Origin: GCA-2731375 sp964590195
GTDB lineage: Bacteria > Pseudomonadota > Alphaproteobacteria > GCA-2731375
Assembly: GCA_964590195.1 (NCBI GenBank)
Contig: CAZPWJ010000014.1
Location: 15,688-79,687, forward strand
Length of the DNA: 64,000 nt
Direction: 5' to 3'
Shown: positions 16,241-25,496 of the stretch, piece by piece
How positions within the stretch are numbered: position 1 is the stretch's first letter
How the letters are laid out: each line of letters begins with the position of its first letter
Translations under genes and position numbers: made by a program
The notes under the pieces: model-generated
What the model was told of the DNA's origin: nothing
Database searches by the model: none
Seen by the model: the letters and a program-made list of their open reading frames with translations, nothing else

Positions 16241-18466
16241 ATGGCAGCCTCCCATACCAGCGAAGCCGAACCCCAATTCGAGCAGACGGCCCCAATCCGC
16301 CGGGTGCATGTGCTGCTGCCTCTGCCCCTGGCCAGCGCTTATGACTATGCGGTGCCACAAAACGAGATCATTGAGGAGGGTGACTTCGTGGCCGTGCCCC
16401 TGGGCCGGCGCACGGTGACCGGCGTGGTCTGGGGGATGGGATCAGCCGATCCGGACAATGCGGTGGCCGACAGCCGTCTCCGCCCCATCACGCAACGGCT
16501 GCCCGTCCCGGCCATGACGGAGGTCAGCCGCCGCTTTGTCGAATGGCTGGCGGATTATACCTGCGCCGCGCCGGGTGCGGTGCTGCGCATGACCATGTCG
16601 GTACCGGCGGCGTTGGAACCGCCGCGCCCGCGCCTGGCCTACGCCCTGGCCGGCCCGGCGCCCGGTCGCATGACCGGGGCGCGGCAGCGTGTGATGGCGG
16701 TTCTGGCCGATGGTCAGGCCCTGCCGGCGGCGACCATAGCCGAACTTGCCGCCGTCTCCACCGCCGTGGTCCGGGGTCTGGTCAAGCATGGCACCTTGCA
16801 GGAAGTGCAGCTGCCCGCCGAACTGCCGGTGCCCGAGCCCGATTGGCAACAGGCCGGCGAGACCCTCAGCGACGATCAATCGGTGGCGGCAACAGCCCTG
16901 AAGACAAAGGTCGAGGCGGGCGGCTATTCCACCACCTTGCTGGATGGGGTCACCGGCGCCGGCAAGACGGAGGTCTACCTGGAAGCCGTCGCCGCCGCCC
17001 TGGCCCGGGGCCGGCAGGTACTGGTTCTGGTGCCAGAAATCGGCCTGACGGCGCAATGGTTGGAACGATTCGAAAAGCGCTTCGGCGCGGCGCCGCTCGC
17101 TTGGCATTCCGATCTGGGCACGGCGCGCCGGCGCCTGACCTGGCGGGCGGTGGCGCAGGGCCGGGCCCGCGTCGTCGTCGGCGCGCGGTCGGCCTTGTTC
17201 CTGCCCTATACGGATCTGGGCCTGATCGTGGTGGACGAGGAACATGATGCCGCCTTCAAACAGGAAGACGGCGTGATCTATCATGCCCGCGACATGGCGG
17301 TGCTGCGTGCCTCGTTGGGCGAGATTCCCATCGTCCTGGTGTCCGCCACCCCCAGTCTGGAAAGCCGGGTCAATGTCGAGACCGGGCGCTATGAAAGCCT
17401 GCACCTACCCAACCGCATCGGCACGGCGGAACTACCCCAAATCGAGGCGGTGGATATGCGCGGCGAGGCGCCGCCCGGATCGCAATGGCTGTCGGAAACC
17501 CTGATCACGGCCATGAAGGAAACGTTGGAGGCGGGCGAGCAGGTGCTGTTGTTCCTGAACCGGCGCGGCTATGCACCCCTGACCCTGTGCCGGACCTGCG
17601 GTCATCGCCTGCAATGTCCCCACTGCACCGCCTGGCTGGTGGAACACCGCTTTCATGGCCGCCTGCAATGCCATCATTGCGGCTTCAACCTGCGCCAGCC
17701 CGAGGCCTGCCCCGAATGCGAGTCCGAGGGCACACTGGTGGCCTGCGGCCCCGGCGTGGAACGCCTGGGCGAGGAAGTGGACCAACTGTTTCCCGATGTG
17801 CCCCGCATGTTGATCGCGTCTGACACTGTGCGCGGGCCCGAGGCGGCGGCGGAAGCCATTCGCATGATTGCCGAGGGCGAGGTCTCGCTGATCATCGGCA
17901 CGCAGATCGTGGCCAAGGGGCATCATTTCCCCCTGTTGACCCTGGTTGGCGTGATCGATGCGGACCTGGGCCTGCAGGGGGGCGATCTGCGCGCCGCCGA
18001 GCGTACTTATCAGATGCTGCACCAGGTCGCGGGCCGGGCCGGCCGGGCGCAACGGCCGGGCCGCGCCCTGTTGCAAACCTATATGCCGGAGCATCCCGTG
18101 ATGCAGGCCTTGATCTCGGGCCAGCGCGACAGCTTCATGGCCCAGGAACGCCGGGCCCGCGAGTTCCAGGGCCTGCCGCCGTTTGGCCGTCTGGTCGCCC
18201 TGGTTGTCTCCGGCCAGAACGAGGCCCAGGTGATCGACACCGCCCGCGAGTTGGGCCGCGCCGCGCCCCGGCGGGAGAATGTTGAAATTCTGGGCCCCGC
18301 CCCCGCGCCGCTCAGCCTGCTGCGCGGCCGTTTCCGCCAACGTCTGTTAATGAAGTGCCAGCGCGGCGTCAACGCCTCCGCCCTGGCGCGGGCCTGGGTC
18401 GACCAAGTCAACGTGCCCCAGCAAGTGCGCGTGGCGATAGACGTGGATCCATATAGCTTTTTGTAG
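16241..18466 (+). CDS. priA: Primosomal protein N' (replication restart helicase PriA)
   Basis: A 741-residue superfamily 2 helicase that reloads the replisome at stalled forks. The N-terminal 3'-DNA-binding domain begins VHVLLPLPLASAYDY. Walker A is GVTGAGKTEVYL (about residues 236-247), Walker B is VVDEEHDAAFKQ. The zinc insert has eight cysteines in paired CxxC motifs (CRTCGHRLQCPHC, CHHCGF, CPECES). Motifs V/VI appear as IGTQIVAKGHHFP and QVAGRAGRAQRPG. Everything needed for activity is intact. The ribosome site before the ATG is weak. Divergent from the transaldolase gene. Confidence 0.95.
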   Translation: MAASHTSEAEPQFEQTAPIRRVHVLLPLPLASAYDYAVPQNEIIEEGDFVAVPLGRRTVTGVVWGMGSADPDNAVADSRLRPITQRLPVPAMTEVSRRFVEWLADYTCAAPGAVLRMTMSVPAALEPPRPRLAYALAGPAPGRMTGARQRVMAVLADGQALPAATIAELAAVSTAVVRGLVKHGTLQEVQLPAELPVPEPDWQQAGETLSDDQSVAATALKTKVEAGGYSTTLLDGVTGAGKTEVYLEAVAAALARGRQVLVLVPEIGLTAQWLERFEKRFGAAPLAWHSDLGTARRRLTWRAVAQGRARVVVGARSALFLPYTDLGLIVVDEEHDAAFKQEDGVIYHARDMAVLRASLGEIPIVLVSATPSLESRVNVETGRYESLHLPNRIGTAELPQIEAVDMRGEAPPGSQWLSETLITAMKETLEAGEQVLLFLNRRGYAPLTLCRTCGHRLQCPHCTAWLVEHRFHGRLQCHHCGFNLRQPEACPECESEGTLVACGPGVERLGEEVDQLFPDVPRMLIASDTVRGPEAAAEAIRMIAEGEVSLIIGTQIVAKGHHFPLLTLVGVIDADLGLQGGDLRAAERTYQMLHQVAGRAGRAQRPGRALLQTYMPEHPVMQALISGQRDSFMAQERRAREFQGLPPFGRLVALVVSGQNEAQVIDTARELGRAAPRRENVEILGPAPAPLSLLRGRFRQRLLMKCQRGVNASALARAWVDQVNVPQQVRVAIDVDPYSFL

Positions 18467-18605
18467 GGATGAGGGCTGCCGCCGCCGCGAGTTAGTCGCA
18501 CTCTGACTTGCAATACTCGGCAACCGGGCCTAGCGTGAAAGACTGCCTATTTGTTCGGGCGCTGTAACGATTAGTAAAGATCATTGAATTTTGGGAGGAC
18601 TACCG

Positions 18606-19694
18606 ATGAAACGTTTCGTAACCGCCCTGATGGCTCTGTTCTGCTTGCTTATCCTAAGCGGCCAGATAGAGGTACAGGCACAAGCTAAAAAAGAGAAGTC
18701 GCCGTGCGAAAAGAGTTGGAAGAATTGCGCCGGCAAGCCATGGGTCGATGGCAACAAGATGGAGACGCCGCTTGGCTCGAAATGGTGGCCACACCCGATC
18801 TGGGGCAAGGGCGACGAGGCCGGCTCGACCAACTGGTACACCAAACCCGAAGTCGTCAAGCGCGGCTCGGACCTGATCAAGACCGGCAAGGTCTATCAAC
18901 TGGGTCAGCAGTATCACTCGAAAATGCCGTTGTTCGGCGACCGCAAATTCGTCCTGCGCATTCCGGGCGCGCCGACGGGCGGCGCGTTTGGCTCGAACAA
19001 GATCGTTTGGCATGACGAATTCCTGGCCACCGAGATCGGCCAGGTCGGCACCCAGTTTGACGGTTTGGGCCATGTCGGCGTGCAAGTCGGCGCCGACGGC
19101 GATAAAGTCAATATGCGGTTTTATAACGGCTTCTCCGTGTCGGAGTTCTCCACTGCCTATGGTCTGACGAAACTCGGCACGGAAACGCTGCACCCGATCT
19201 TCGGGCGCGGGGTGCTGATCGACTTGGCCGCCGCGCGTGGCGTCGCGTCCATGAAGTCGGGCGAATGCGCCAGCATGACCGACGTCAAGAAGGCCCTTCA
19301 GATGCAGGGGATGGCAGATTTCAAGTTCGAGAATGGCGACGCCATCATGTTCCGCACCGGTTGGGAGATGTATTGGGAAAAACCCGCAGCCTATAATGCC
19401 GGCCAGCCCGGCGTCTGCATGGATGTCGCGCGCTGGGTGGCCGAGGAGGTCAAGGCCGGCGTCACGGGCGGCGACAGTTGGGCCGCCACCGACCCGGTAC
19501 CCTATCCGAACGAACCGGCCTGTGCCTTCTGCGTACACAACTTTCTGCAGACCCGGCACGGTATCGTCAACCAAGAGAACCTGCGCCTCAAACAGCTCGC
19601 CGACGACAAGGCCTATGTCTTTGCCTATGTCTATTCGCCGGCTCCGATCCGTGGCGCCACCGGTTCAATCGGTTCGCCATTGGCGCTTCGCTAG
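18606..19694 (+). CDS. Secreted cyclase-family (kynurenine formamidase-like) protein
   Basis: A 362-residue exported protein. The ATG at 18606 has GGGAGGA upstream and starts a signal peptide (MKRFVTALMALFCLLILSG, cleavage after VQAQA). The mature part is of the cyclase/PF04199 group: the metal motif normally HxGTHxDxPxH is seen as QVGTQFDGLGHVG, so the first two His positions are changed while Asp and the last His remain. The ending HNFLQTRHGIVNQENL fits long bacterial members. The His changes make ordinary Zn or Mn hydrolase activity doubtful. It stands alone and ends in a terminator. Confidence 0.75.
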   Translation: MKRFVTALMALFCLLILSGQIEVQAQAKKEKSPCEKSWKNCAGKPWVDGNKMETPLGSKWWPHPIWGKGDEAGSTNWYTKPEVVKRGSDLIKTGKVYQLGQQYHSKMPLFGDRKFVLRIPGAPTGGAFGSNKIVWHDEFLATEIGQVGTQFDGLGHVGVQVGADGDKVNMRFYNGFSVSEFSTAYGLTKLGTETLHPIFGRGVLIDLAAARGVASMKSGECASMTDVKKALQMQGMADFKFENGDAIMFRTGWEMYWEKPAAYNAGQPGVCMDVARWVAEEVKAGVTGGDSWAATDPVPYPNEPACAFCVHNFLQTRHGIVNQENLRLKQLADDKAYVFAYVYSPAPIRGATGSIGSPLALR

Positions 19695-19736
19695 GTCTTA
19701 ACCACGGTCCACCATGGCTGGACCGCAACAAAAGTG

Positions 19737-19777
19737 AAGGGCGCGGGAATTGGCAACAATCCCGCGCCCTTTCTTAT
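19737..19777 (+). terminator. Rho-independent terminator
   Basis: AAGGGCGCGGGA-TT (one bulged A) pairs with AATCCCGCGCCCTT around the loop GGCAAC, followed by TTTCTT. It ends the cyclase-family gene and may also serve the converging small gene. Confidence 0.75.
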
Positions 19778-19803
19778 GACCGCAGCGGGCCATAATCGGG
19801 TCG

Positions 19804-19992
19804 CTATGCCTTAACGGTCGGCAAAATAACGGCTTGTGCGACCAGCATGCGGTCCTGGTTGGGATCGTAGGTGCAGGAGGGAGAGCCGTAGAGGATGTAT
19901 CCTTCGGCCAGAGCCTCCGACACCCGCACACAAAACGCGTGGTCGTCGGTACCGGTTAGCAGGCGGTAAGCCGGCTTTTCGTTATCGGACAT
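19804..19992 (-). CDS. DUF1737 family small protein
   Basis: A 62-residue protein with the family core YRLLTGTDDHAFCVRVSEAL, EGYILYGSPSC and a last strand MLVAQAVILP. No signal or membrane segment. Function unknown; it is a common short gene in proteobacteria. GGAGGC precedes the start. It lies 23 bases downstream of purA on the same strand and may be its last operon member. Confidence 0.8.
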   Translation of the reverse strand: MSDNEKPAYRLLTGTDDHAFCVRVSEALAEGYILYGSPSCTYDPNQDRMLVAQAVILPTVKA

Positions 19993-20015
19993 TGATGCCT
20001 CCTAATCAGCACTCT

Positions 20016-21308
20016 CTAATCCGCAAATGGATCCTTGACCAAGATGGTGTCTTCGCGCTCCGGGCTGGTGGACAGCAACGCCACCGGGGCGCCGATCAGT
20101 TCCTCGATGCGGACGATGTATTTGATCGCCGTGGCGGGCAGTTCGGCCATGCTGCGGGCGCCTTGGGTGCTTTCCGACCAGCCCTCGAAGGTTTCATAGA
20201 CCGGTTCGATGCGGGCCTGGCGGCTCATCTCCGCCGGCAGATAGTCGACTTCCATGCCGTCGATGCGGTAGCGGGTGCAGACCTTGATCTCCGCCATGCC
20301 GTCCAGCACATCCAGCTTGGTCAGGGCAATGCCGGTGACGCCGCCAACCCTGAGGGCCTGACGTACCATTACCGCGTCGAACCAGCCGCAACGGCGCGAA
20401 CGCCCGGTGACGGTGCCGAATTCCTTGCCACGCTCGCCCAGGCCGCGGCCGACCTCGTCCTCCAACTCGGTCGGGAACGGCCCCTCGCCCACGCGGGTGG
20501 TATAGGCCTTGGTGATGCCCAGCACATAGTCGATGGCATCGACGCCGATGCCCGCGCCCGCGCCAACCTGGGCCGCCAGGGTGTTGGACGAGGTGACGTA
20601 AGGGTAGGTGCCGTGGTCGATGTCCAGCATGGCGGCTTGCGCACCCTCGAACAGAATGCGGCTGCCGGCGCGCCGCGCCTCGTCCAGGTCGCGCCAGACG
20701 TTGGAGGCGAAGGGCAGAATTTTCGGCGCGACCTCGCGCAGTTTTTCAAGCAGATCGGCGGCATCGACCTCTGCCTGGCCAAGGCCCCGGCGCAGCGCGT
20801 TATGATGCGACAGCAGATTGTCGATCTTGTCAGGCAGGGTATCCAGCTCGGTCAGGTCACAGACCCGGATGGCCCTGCGGCCGATCTTGTCTTCGTAGGC
20901 CGGGCCAATGCCCCGGCGCGTGGTGCCGATACGGCGGCCGGTGTTGGCATCCTCGCGGATCGCATCCAGCTCGCTATGCAGAGGCAATATCAGCGAAGCA
21001 TTCATGGCCAGGCGCAGTGAACTCGGCGTAATTTCGACACCCTGGTCCTGCAAGCGTTCCATCTCGGTCAACAGCGCCCATGGATCAACCACCACGCCAT
21101 TGCCGATGATCGACAGCTTGCCCTTGCGCACGATGCCCGAGGGCAGCAGGCTCAATTTGTAGACTTCGCCGTCGATGACCAGGGTATGACCAGCGTTGTG
21201 GCCGCCCTGAAAGCGCACCACGACCGAGGCGCGCTCGGACAGCCAATCGACAATCTTGCCCTTGCCTTCATCGCCCCACTGGGCGCCCACTACCGCTACA
21301 TTCGCCAT
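20016..21308 (-). CDS. purA: Adenylosuccinate synthetase
   Basis: A 430-residue enzyme that joins IMP and aspartate with GTP in AMP biosynthesis. The N-terminal loop VVGAQWGDEGKGKIVDWL with the catalytic Asp and P-loop Lys, QGGHNAGHTLVI, GTTRRGIGPAYEDK, FEGAQAAMLDIDHGTYPYVTS split across its normal positions, and the C-terminal ALLSTSPERED are all present. Length is standard. Located downstream of hisZ with 33 bases between them, part of the serC-serA-hisZ-purA run. Confidence 0.96.
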   Translation of the reverse strand: MANVAVVGAQWGDEGKGKIVDWLSERASVVVRFQGGHNAGHTLVIDGEVYKLSLLPSGIVRKGKLSIIGNGVVVDPWALLTEMERLQDQGVEITPSSLRLAMNASLILPLHSELDAIREDANTGRRIGTTRRGIGPAYEDKIGRRAIRVCDLTELDTLPDKIDNLLSHHNALRRGLGQAEVDAADLLEKLREVAPKILPFASNVWRDLDEARRAGSRILFEGAQAAMLDIDHGTYPYVTSSNTLAAQVGAGAGIGVDAIDYVLGITKAYTTRVGEGPFPTELEDEVGRGLGERGKEFGTVTGRSRRCGWFDAVMVRQALRVGGVTGIALTKLDVLDGMAEIKVCTRYRIDGMEVDYLPAEMSRQARIEPVYETFEGWSESTQGARSMAELPATAIKYIVRIEELIGAPVALLSTSPEREDTILVKDPFAD

Positions 21309-21341
21309 TTCTTTACCGATCCAAACTAGAAGCTGGAAAAA

Positions 21342-22481
21342 TCAGGACAGCGCGACGGGTTCACCGTCACGCAGAATATGCTCGCAGGCCAGCCGCCGGG
21401 CCTCGTCTTCGGGCTTGGCCGTATTATCAAGGCCCTGCACCGTGGTCCAGCCTTCCGCCCGCAACTGCCGGGCCTGCCCGCCATCGCTGCCAAAGGGCAG
21501 ATAGATGCGCCGCGCCGCCTCGCGTCCGGGAATGGCCCGCATCAAACTATCAAGATACAGGGTGAAGCCGATGGCGCTTTCACCGCTGGCCAGGGGATAC
21601 CGTCCGCCCCGGCCCAGTTCGCCGCGAACGCCTTCGGCAAAGAGGCTAAAGCTCATGCCGGTCTGATATTCGAAGCCGCGGCTTTCGCCCGGATCAATGG
21701 TCAGGGTCAGGCCGCCGTTATCCTTGTTCAAACAGGCCACCAAATCGGCCAGATGGTCACAGAGCGCCCGCGCCGAGGCTGGCAGCGCCAGTTCGGCCAG
21801 AGCTTCAAGCGCTTTATCCGCCGGGCCGGCGGCGCGCATGAGATCACCCAGCAGCTGCCGCACCTGCGGCGCCAGGCTCTCTATGGCGGCGCCGTCCCTG
21901 GCGTCCAGGGCCTGCCGGGCCGCCTCGGCCTCTGGGCCTTCCAGGCCAAGAGACTGGGTCAACAGCGGCACCAATGACGGCGCCGTCAAATCCACGGACA
22001 GGCCCTCCACACCCAGGGCCTGCAATGCTTCCGCCGCCAGCAAAACCACCTCGGCATCGCCGGCCACGCCCTCGGCGCCGATCAATTCCACACCGGCCTG
22101 GGCATATTGCCGTTCCGGGCGCAGCTGGCTGCCGCGCACGCGCAGGACCTGGCCCGCATAGCACAGACGAAGGGGCCGGGGCGCCTCCCGCAGGCGGGTG
22201 GCGGCGATGCGCGCCACTTGCGTGGTCATATCCGCGCGCAGGCCCATCATGCGTTGCGAAATCGGATCCATCAGGCGGAACATATGGCGCGCCACGCCGG
22301 CACCGGGACCGGCCAACAGGCTTTCCTCGAACTCGATCAGGGGCGGTTTCACGCGTTCATAGCCATGCGCCTCGAACTGGGCCACCAGACGCTCGATGGA
22401 CAGCGCCTCGTGCCCGGCAAAGGGGGGCAGGTCGTCGTGCAAACCTTCAGGCAGCAATGCCAGTTCAGCGTAATCGGTCAT
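21342..22481 (-). CDS. hisZ: ATP phosphoribosyltransferase regulatory subunit HisZ
   Basis: A 379-residue histidyl-tRNA-synthetase paralogue without aminoacylation function. Class II motifs are seen as FEAHGYERVKPPLIEFEE and FRLMDPISQRMMGLRADMT, plus LRLCYAGQVLRV and GRGGRYPLASG near the end. It lacks the anticodon-binding domain. With a short HisG elsewhere it forms the first enzyme of histidine synthesis and is needed for activity and feedback control. Its presence implies a short-form HisG in this genome. Confidence 0.9.
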   Translation of the reverse strand: MTDYAELALLPEGLHDDLPPFAGHEALSIERLVAQFEAHGYERVKPPLIEFEESLLAGPGAGVARHMFRLMDPISQRMMGLRADMTTQVARIAATRLREAPRPLRLCYAGQVLRVRGSQLRPERQYAQAGVELIGAEGVAGDAEVVLLAAEALQALGVEGLSVDLTAPSLVPLLTQSLGLEGPEAEAARQALDARDGAAIESLAPQVRQLLGDLMRAAGPADKALEALAELALPASARALCDHLADLVACLNKDNGGLTLTIDPGESRGFEYQTGMSFSLFAEGVRGELGRGGRYPLASGESAIGFTLYLDSLMRAIPGREAARRIYLPFGSDGGQARQLRAEGWTTVQGLDNTAKPEDEARRLACEHILRDGEPVALS

Positions 22482-22505
22482 GATCGCAAATCGAGAGGTT
22501 GAAAT

Positions 22506-24086
22506 TTAGAAGTTAAGTGCTTGCGCCTGCCCTACATGGGGCAAGGCACGGACCGCCGTCAAGACCGCTTCGTCAATAGGTTGATCCGTGCCGATCAGGG
22601 CAATGGCATCGCCGCCCTCGCTGGCCCGGCCCAGATGGAAGGTCGCGACATTGACGCCGCCGTCGCCCAATACCGATCCCAGGGCGCCAATCAGGCCCGG
22701 TTTATCCTCGTTGGTGATGTACAGCATGTGCTTGACCAGCTCCGCCTCCAGCTTGATGCCCTTGACCTGGACAATGCGGGGACGGTTGTCGGCAAACAAG
22801 GTGCCGGCTACATCACGGTCCTGCGCTTCCGTGGTGACCGAGACGCGGATCAGGGTCTGATAATCACCGGTGCCTTCATCGCGGGTCTCGCGCACTTCAA
22901 TGCCACGGTCCTTGGCCACCACAGGGGCGTTGATCATGTTGACGTTATCAATCAACGGCCGCAGCAGGCCTTCCAGAACGATGGCCGTCAGGGGCCGGGT
23001 GTTCAGGCCGGCGACGTGGCCCTGGTATTCAATATGTACGGATTTCAGGGCGTGCTGCGTCAATTGGCCGGCAAAGCTGCCCAATTCCCGCGCCAGGTTG
23101 AAATAGGGCCGCAAACGCGGTGCTTCCTCGGCCGAGACAGAGGCCATGTTCAGGGCATTGGAAATGGCCCCGGTCAACAGATAGTCGGACATCTGTTCGG
23201 CCACCTGCACAGCCACGTTGACCTGCGCCTCGTCGGTCGAGGCACCCAGGTGCGGCGTCGCAACCACCGCCTCGCAGCCGAACAGGGCGTTTTCCTTGGC
23301 CGGTTCAGCGGAAAACACATCCACCGCCGCACCCGCCACATGGCCCGCATCAATGGCCGCGCGCAGGTCCTCTTCCACCAGCAAGCCGCCGCGGGCGCAA
23401 TTTACGATGCGCACGCCTTGCTTCATCTTGGCGATATTTTCGGCATTGATGATGCCGCGCGTGGCGTCATTCAAAGGGGTATGCAGGGTAATGAAGTCGG
23501 CCCGGGCCAAAAGTTCATCCAGATCGACGCGCTCAACACCCAGATCAATGGCCCGTTCCTCGGTCAGATAGGGATCAAAAGCAACAACGCGCATTTTCAG
23601 GCCGATGGCCCGGTCGCAGACGATGGCGCCGATATTGCCGCAACCGATCACGCCCAAAACCTTGCCGAAAAGCTCCACGCCCATGAAGCGGTTCTTTTCC
23701 CACTTGCCGGCATGGGTCGAGCGGTCGGCGGCGGGGATCTCCCGGGCCAGGGCCATCATCATGGCGATGGCGTGTTCAGCGGTGGTGATCGAATTACCGA
23801 ACGGCGTATTCATGACGCAGACGCCCTGGGCGGTCGCGGCCTCCTGATCGATATTGTCGACACCGATACCCGCCCGGCCGATGACTTTTAGCTGGCCCTT
23901 GGCGGCGGCCAATATCTCCGGCGTCACGGTGGTTGAGGATCGGATCGCCAAGCCGTCGTACTGGCCGATAATCTCGGCCAGGCCTTCCGGCGTCAGTCCG
24001 GGTTTTTCGTCCACCTCGACGCCGCGGTCGCGAAACACTTCCGCCGCACGCGGGCTCATCTTGTCGGAAATCAGTACCTTGACCAT
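22506..24086 (-). CDS. serA: D-3-phosphoglycerate dehydrogenase
   Basis: A 526-residue enzyme that starts serine synthesis. The substrate/NAD part shows IGRAGIGVDNIDQEAA, the Rossmann loop GVIGCGNIGAIV near residue 146, NCARGGLLVEEDLR and ATPHLGASTDEAQ with the catalytic His. An intervening ASB-type domain and a C-terminal ACT domain (MLYITNEDKPGLIGALGSVLG) complete the long type 1 architecture, so serine feedback is plausible. It lies 38 bases downstream of serC and probably shares its transcript. Confidence 0.95.
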   Translation of the reverse strand: MVKVLISDKMSPRAAEVFRDRGVEVDEKPGLTPEGLAEIIGQYDGLAIRSSTTVTPEILAAAKGQLKVIGRAGIGVDNIDQEAATAQGVCVMNTPFGNSITTAEHAIAMMMALAREIPAADRSTHAGKWEKNRFMGVELFGKVLGVIGCGNIGAIVCDRAIGLKMRVVAFDPYLTEERAIDLGVERVDLDELLARADFITLHTPLNDATRGIINAENIAKMKQGVRIVNCARGGLLVEEDLRAAIDAGHVAGAAVDVFSAEPAKENALFGCEAVVATPHLGASTDEAQVNVAVQVAEQMSDYLLTGAISNALNMASVSAEEAPRLRPYFNLARELGSFAGQLTQHALKSVHIEYQGHVAGLNTRPLTAIVLEGLLRPLIDNVNMINAPVVAKDRGIEVRETRDEGTGDYQTLIRVSVTTEAQDRDVAGTLFADNRPRIVQVKGIKLEAELVKHMLYITNEDKPGLIGALGSVLGDGGVNVATFHLGRASEGGDAIALIGTDQPIDEAVLTAVRALPHVGQAQALNF

Positions 24087-24124
24087 GGTTCGATCATATC
24101 CTTAGCGCTGTTCAGTACCGGCCC

Positions 24125-25288
24125 TTAGGCAGCCGGAGAAAAATTTGCTTTCACTTCGCCATAGGCCCAATCCAGCCATGGCGTCAGATCTTCCAGATCC
24201 GCCCTCTCCACCGTCGCGCCGCACCAGATGCGCAGGCCCGTCGGGGCATCGCGGTGACCGCCGATATCAAGGGCCGCGCCCTCGGCTTCCAACAGTGCCA
24301 CCAATTGCTTGGCGACCGCATTGCCATCCGCCTCGGAAAGGGCGGTGAACCAGTCATCGACGATGGACAGGCAAACAGAGGTGGTGGAACGGTTGGCCTC
24401 GGCCAAGGCCACGTAATCGACCCAATCGGTCTTGGCCACCCAATCAGACAACACGGCGGCATTGCCATTGACCCGTTCGATCAAACCTTGCAGGCCGCCG
24501 ACTGATTTGGCCCAGTTTAGCGTATCGAGGTAATCCTCGACGCACAGCATGGAGGGTGTGTTGATGGTTTCGCCCTTGAACGGGCCCTCGGTCAGCTTGC
24601 CGCCCTTGGTCAGACGGAAAATCTTTGGCAGGGGCCATGGTGGCGTGTGGCTTTCCAGACGTTCCACGGCGCGGGGGCCCAGGATCAGCATGCCATGGGC
24701 CGCCTCGCCGCCCAGCACCTTTTGCCAGCTGAAAGTCACCACATCCAGCTTTTGCCACGGCAACTCCATGGCGAAGGCGGCGGAGGTGGCATCACAAATC
24801 GTCAGACCGGCGCGGTCATCGGGGATCCAATCTCCGTGGGGCAGGCGTACTCCGGAGGTCGTGCCGTTCCAACAAAAAACCACGTCGCGTTCAAAATCCA
24901 CCTGGGCCAGATCCGGCAACAGGCCGTAATCGGCATCCAGCAAACGGGCATCATCCAGTTTCAACTGCTTGTTGATATCCGTGGCCCAGCCGGCACCAAA
25001 GCTTTCCCACGCCATGACATCGACGCCGCGCGCACCAAGCAGGGACCACAGGGCCATTTCCACCGCCCCCGTATCCGATGCGGGGACAATGGCGATACGG
25101 TAATCATCGGGCACGCCGAGCACTTCGCGGGTCTCTTCGATCGCCTTCAGCAGCCGCGCCTTGCCCTCGGCCGAGCGGTGCGAACGGCCCAGGGAGGCAT
25201 TGGCCAGGGCTTCGGGGCTCCATCCGGGCCGCTTGGCACAGGGTCCGGAAGAGAAGTTGGGCATGGCAGGCTTACGGTTCGGCTGCAT
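24125..25288 (-). CDS. serC: Phosphoserine aminotransferase
   Basis: A 387-residue PLP enzyme of the alphaproteobacterial SerC type, beginning KPAMPNFSSGPCAKRPGW and SLGRSHRS. The PLP Lys is in VTFSWQKVLGGEAAHG, and DWIPDDRAGLTICDATS supplies the cofactor-ring Asp. It converts 3-phosphohydroxypyruvate to phosphoserine. First gene of the serC-serA pair; a hairpin 20-45 bases upstream resembles the serC leader motif known from this class. Confidence 0.95.
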   Translation of the reverse strand: MQPNRKPAMPNFSSGPCAKRPGWSPEALANASLGRSHRSAEGKARLLKAIEETREVLGVPDDYRIAIVPASDTGAVEMALWSLLGARGVDVMAWESFGAGWATDINKQLKLDDARLLDADYGLLPDLAQVDFERDVVFCWNGTTSGVRLPHGDWIPDDRAGLTICDATSAAFAMELPWQKLDVVTFSWQKVLGGEAAHGMLILGPRAVERLESHTPPWPLPKIFRLTKGGKLTEGPFKGETINTPSMLCVEDYLDTLNWAKSVGGLQGLIERVNGNAAVLSDWVAKTDWVDYVALAEANRSTTSVCLSIVDDWFTALSEADGNAVAKQLVALLEAEGAALDIGGHRDAPTGLRIWCGATVERADLEDLTPWLDWAYGEVKANFSPAA

Positions 25289-25310
25289 GGCGCCAGATCC
25301 TTACAAAATT

Positions 25311-25335
25311 AGCCGCGAAATATGCACGCGGAGCT
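25311..25335 (-). promoter_or_regulatory. Candidate serC leader hairpin
   Basis: On the minus strand, 23 bases before the serC start, AGCtCCGCG is followed after nine bases by CGCGGCT, a stable hairpin with one bulged base. A conserved 'serC' RNA motif is known upstream of serC-serA in alphaproteobacteria, and position and size fit, but I cannot confirm the consensus without a covariance search. Confidence 0.4.
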
Positions 25336-25496
25336 GGGTCGCTTGTTGGGGCGGACGCGGAGTTTACGTGCGCGCCCGGCCCTGTCAACCGTGTTTTACC
25401 GCACTGCAACATAAGGTCGCATTTGAGTTCAGGTTTGACTCTAACGGGGTGGTCTGTTTCAGATGCGCCCTCCGTAAACAAAGCTGGAAATTCATA

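Noticed and set aside
22521..23891. 456-codon plus-strand open frame across serA
   Set aside because: Antisense to intact serA; composition is that of a codon-position shadow.
25161..25496. N-terminal extension of the class V aminotransferase
   Set aside because: It would run antisense through the start of serC, and homologues begin at the ATG at 25497.
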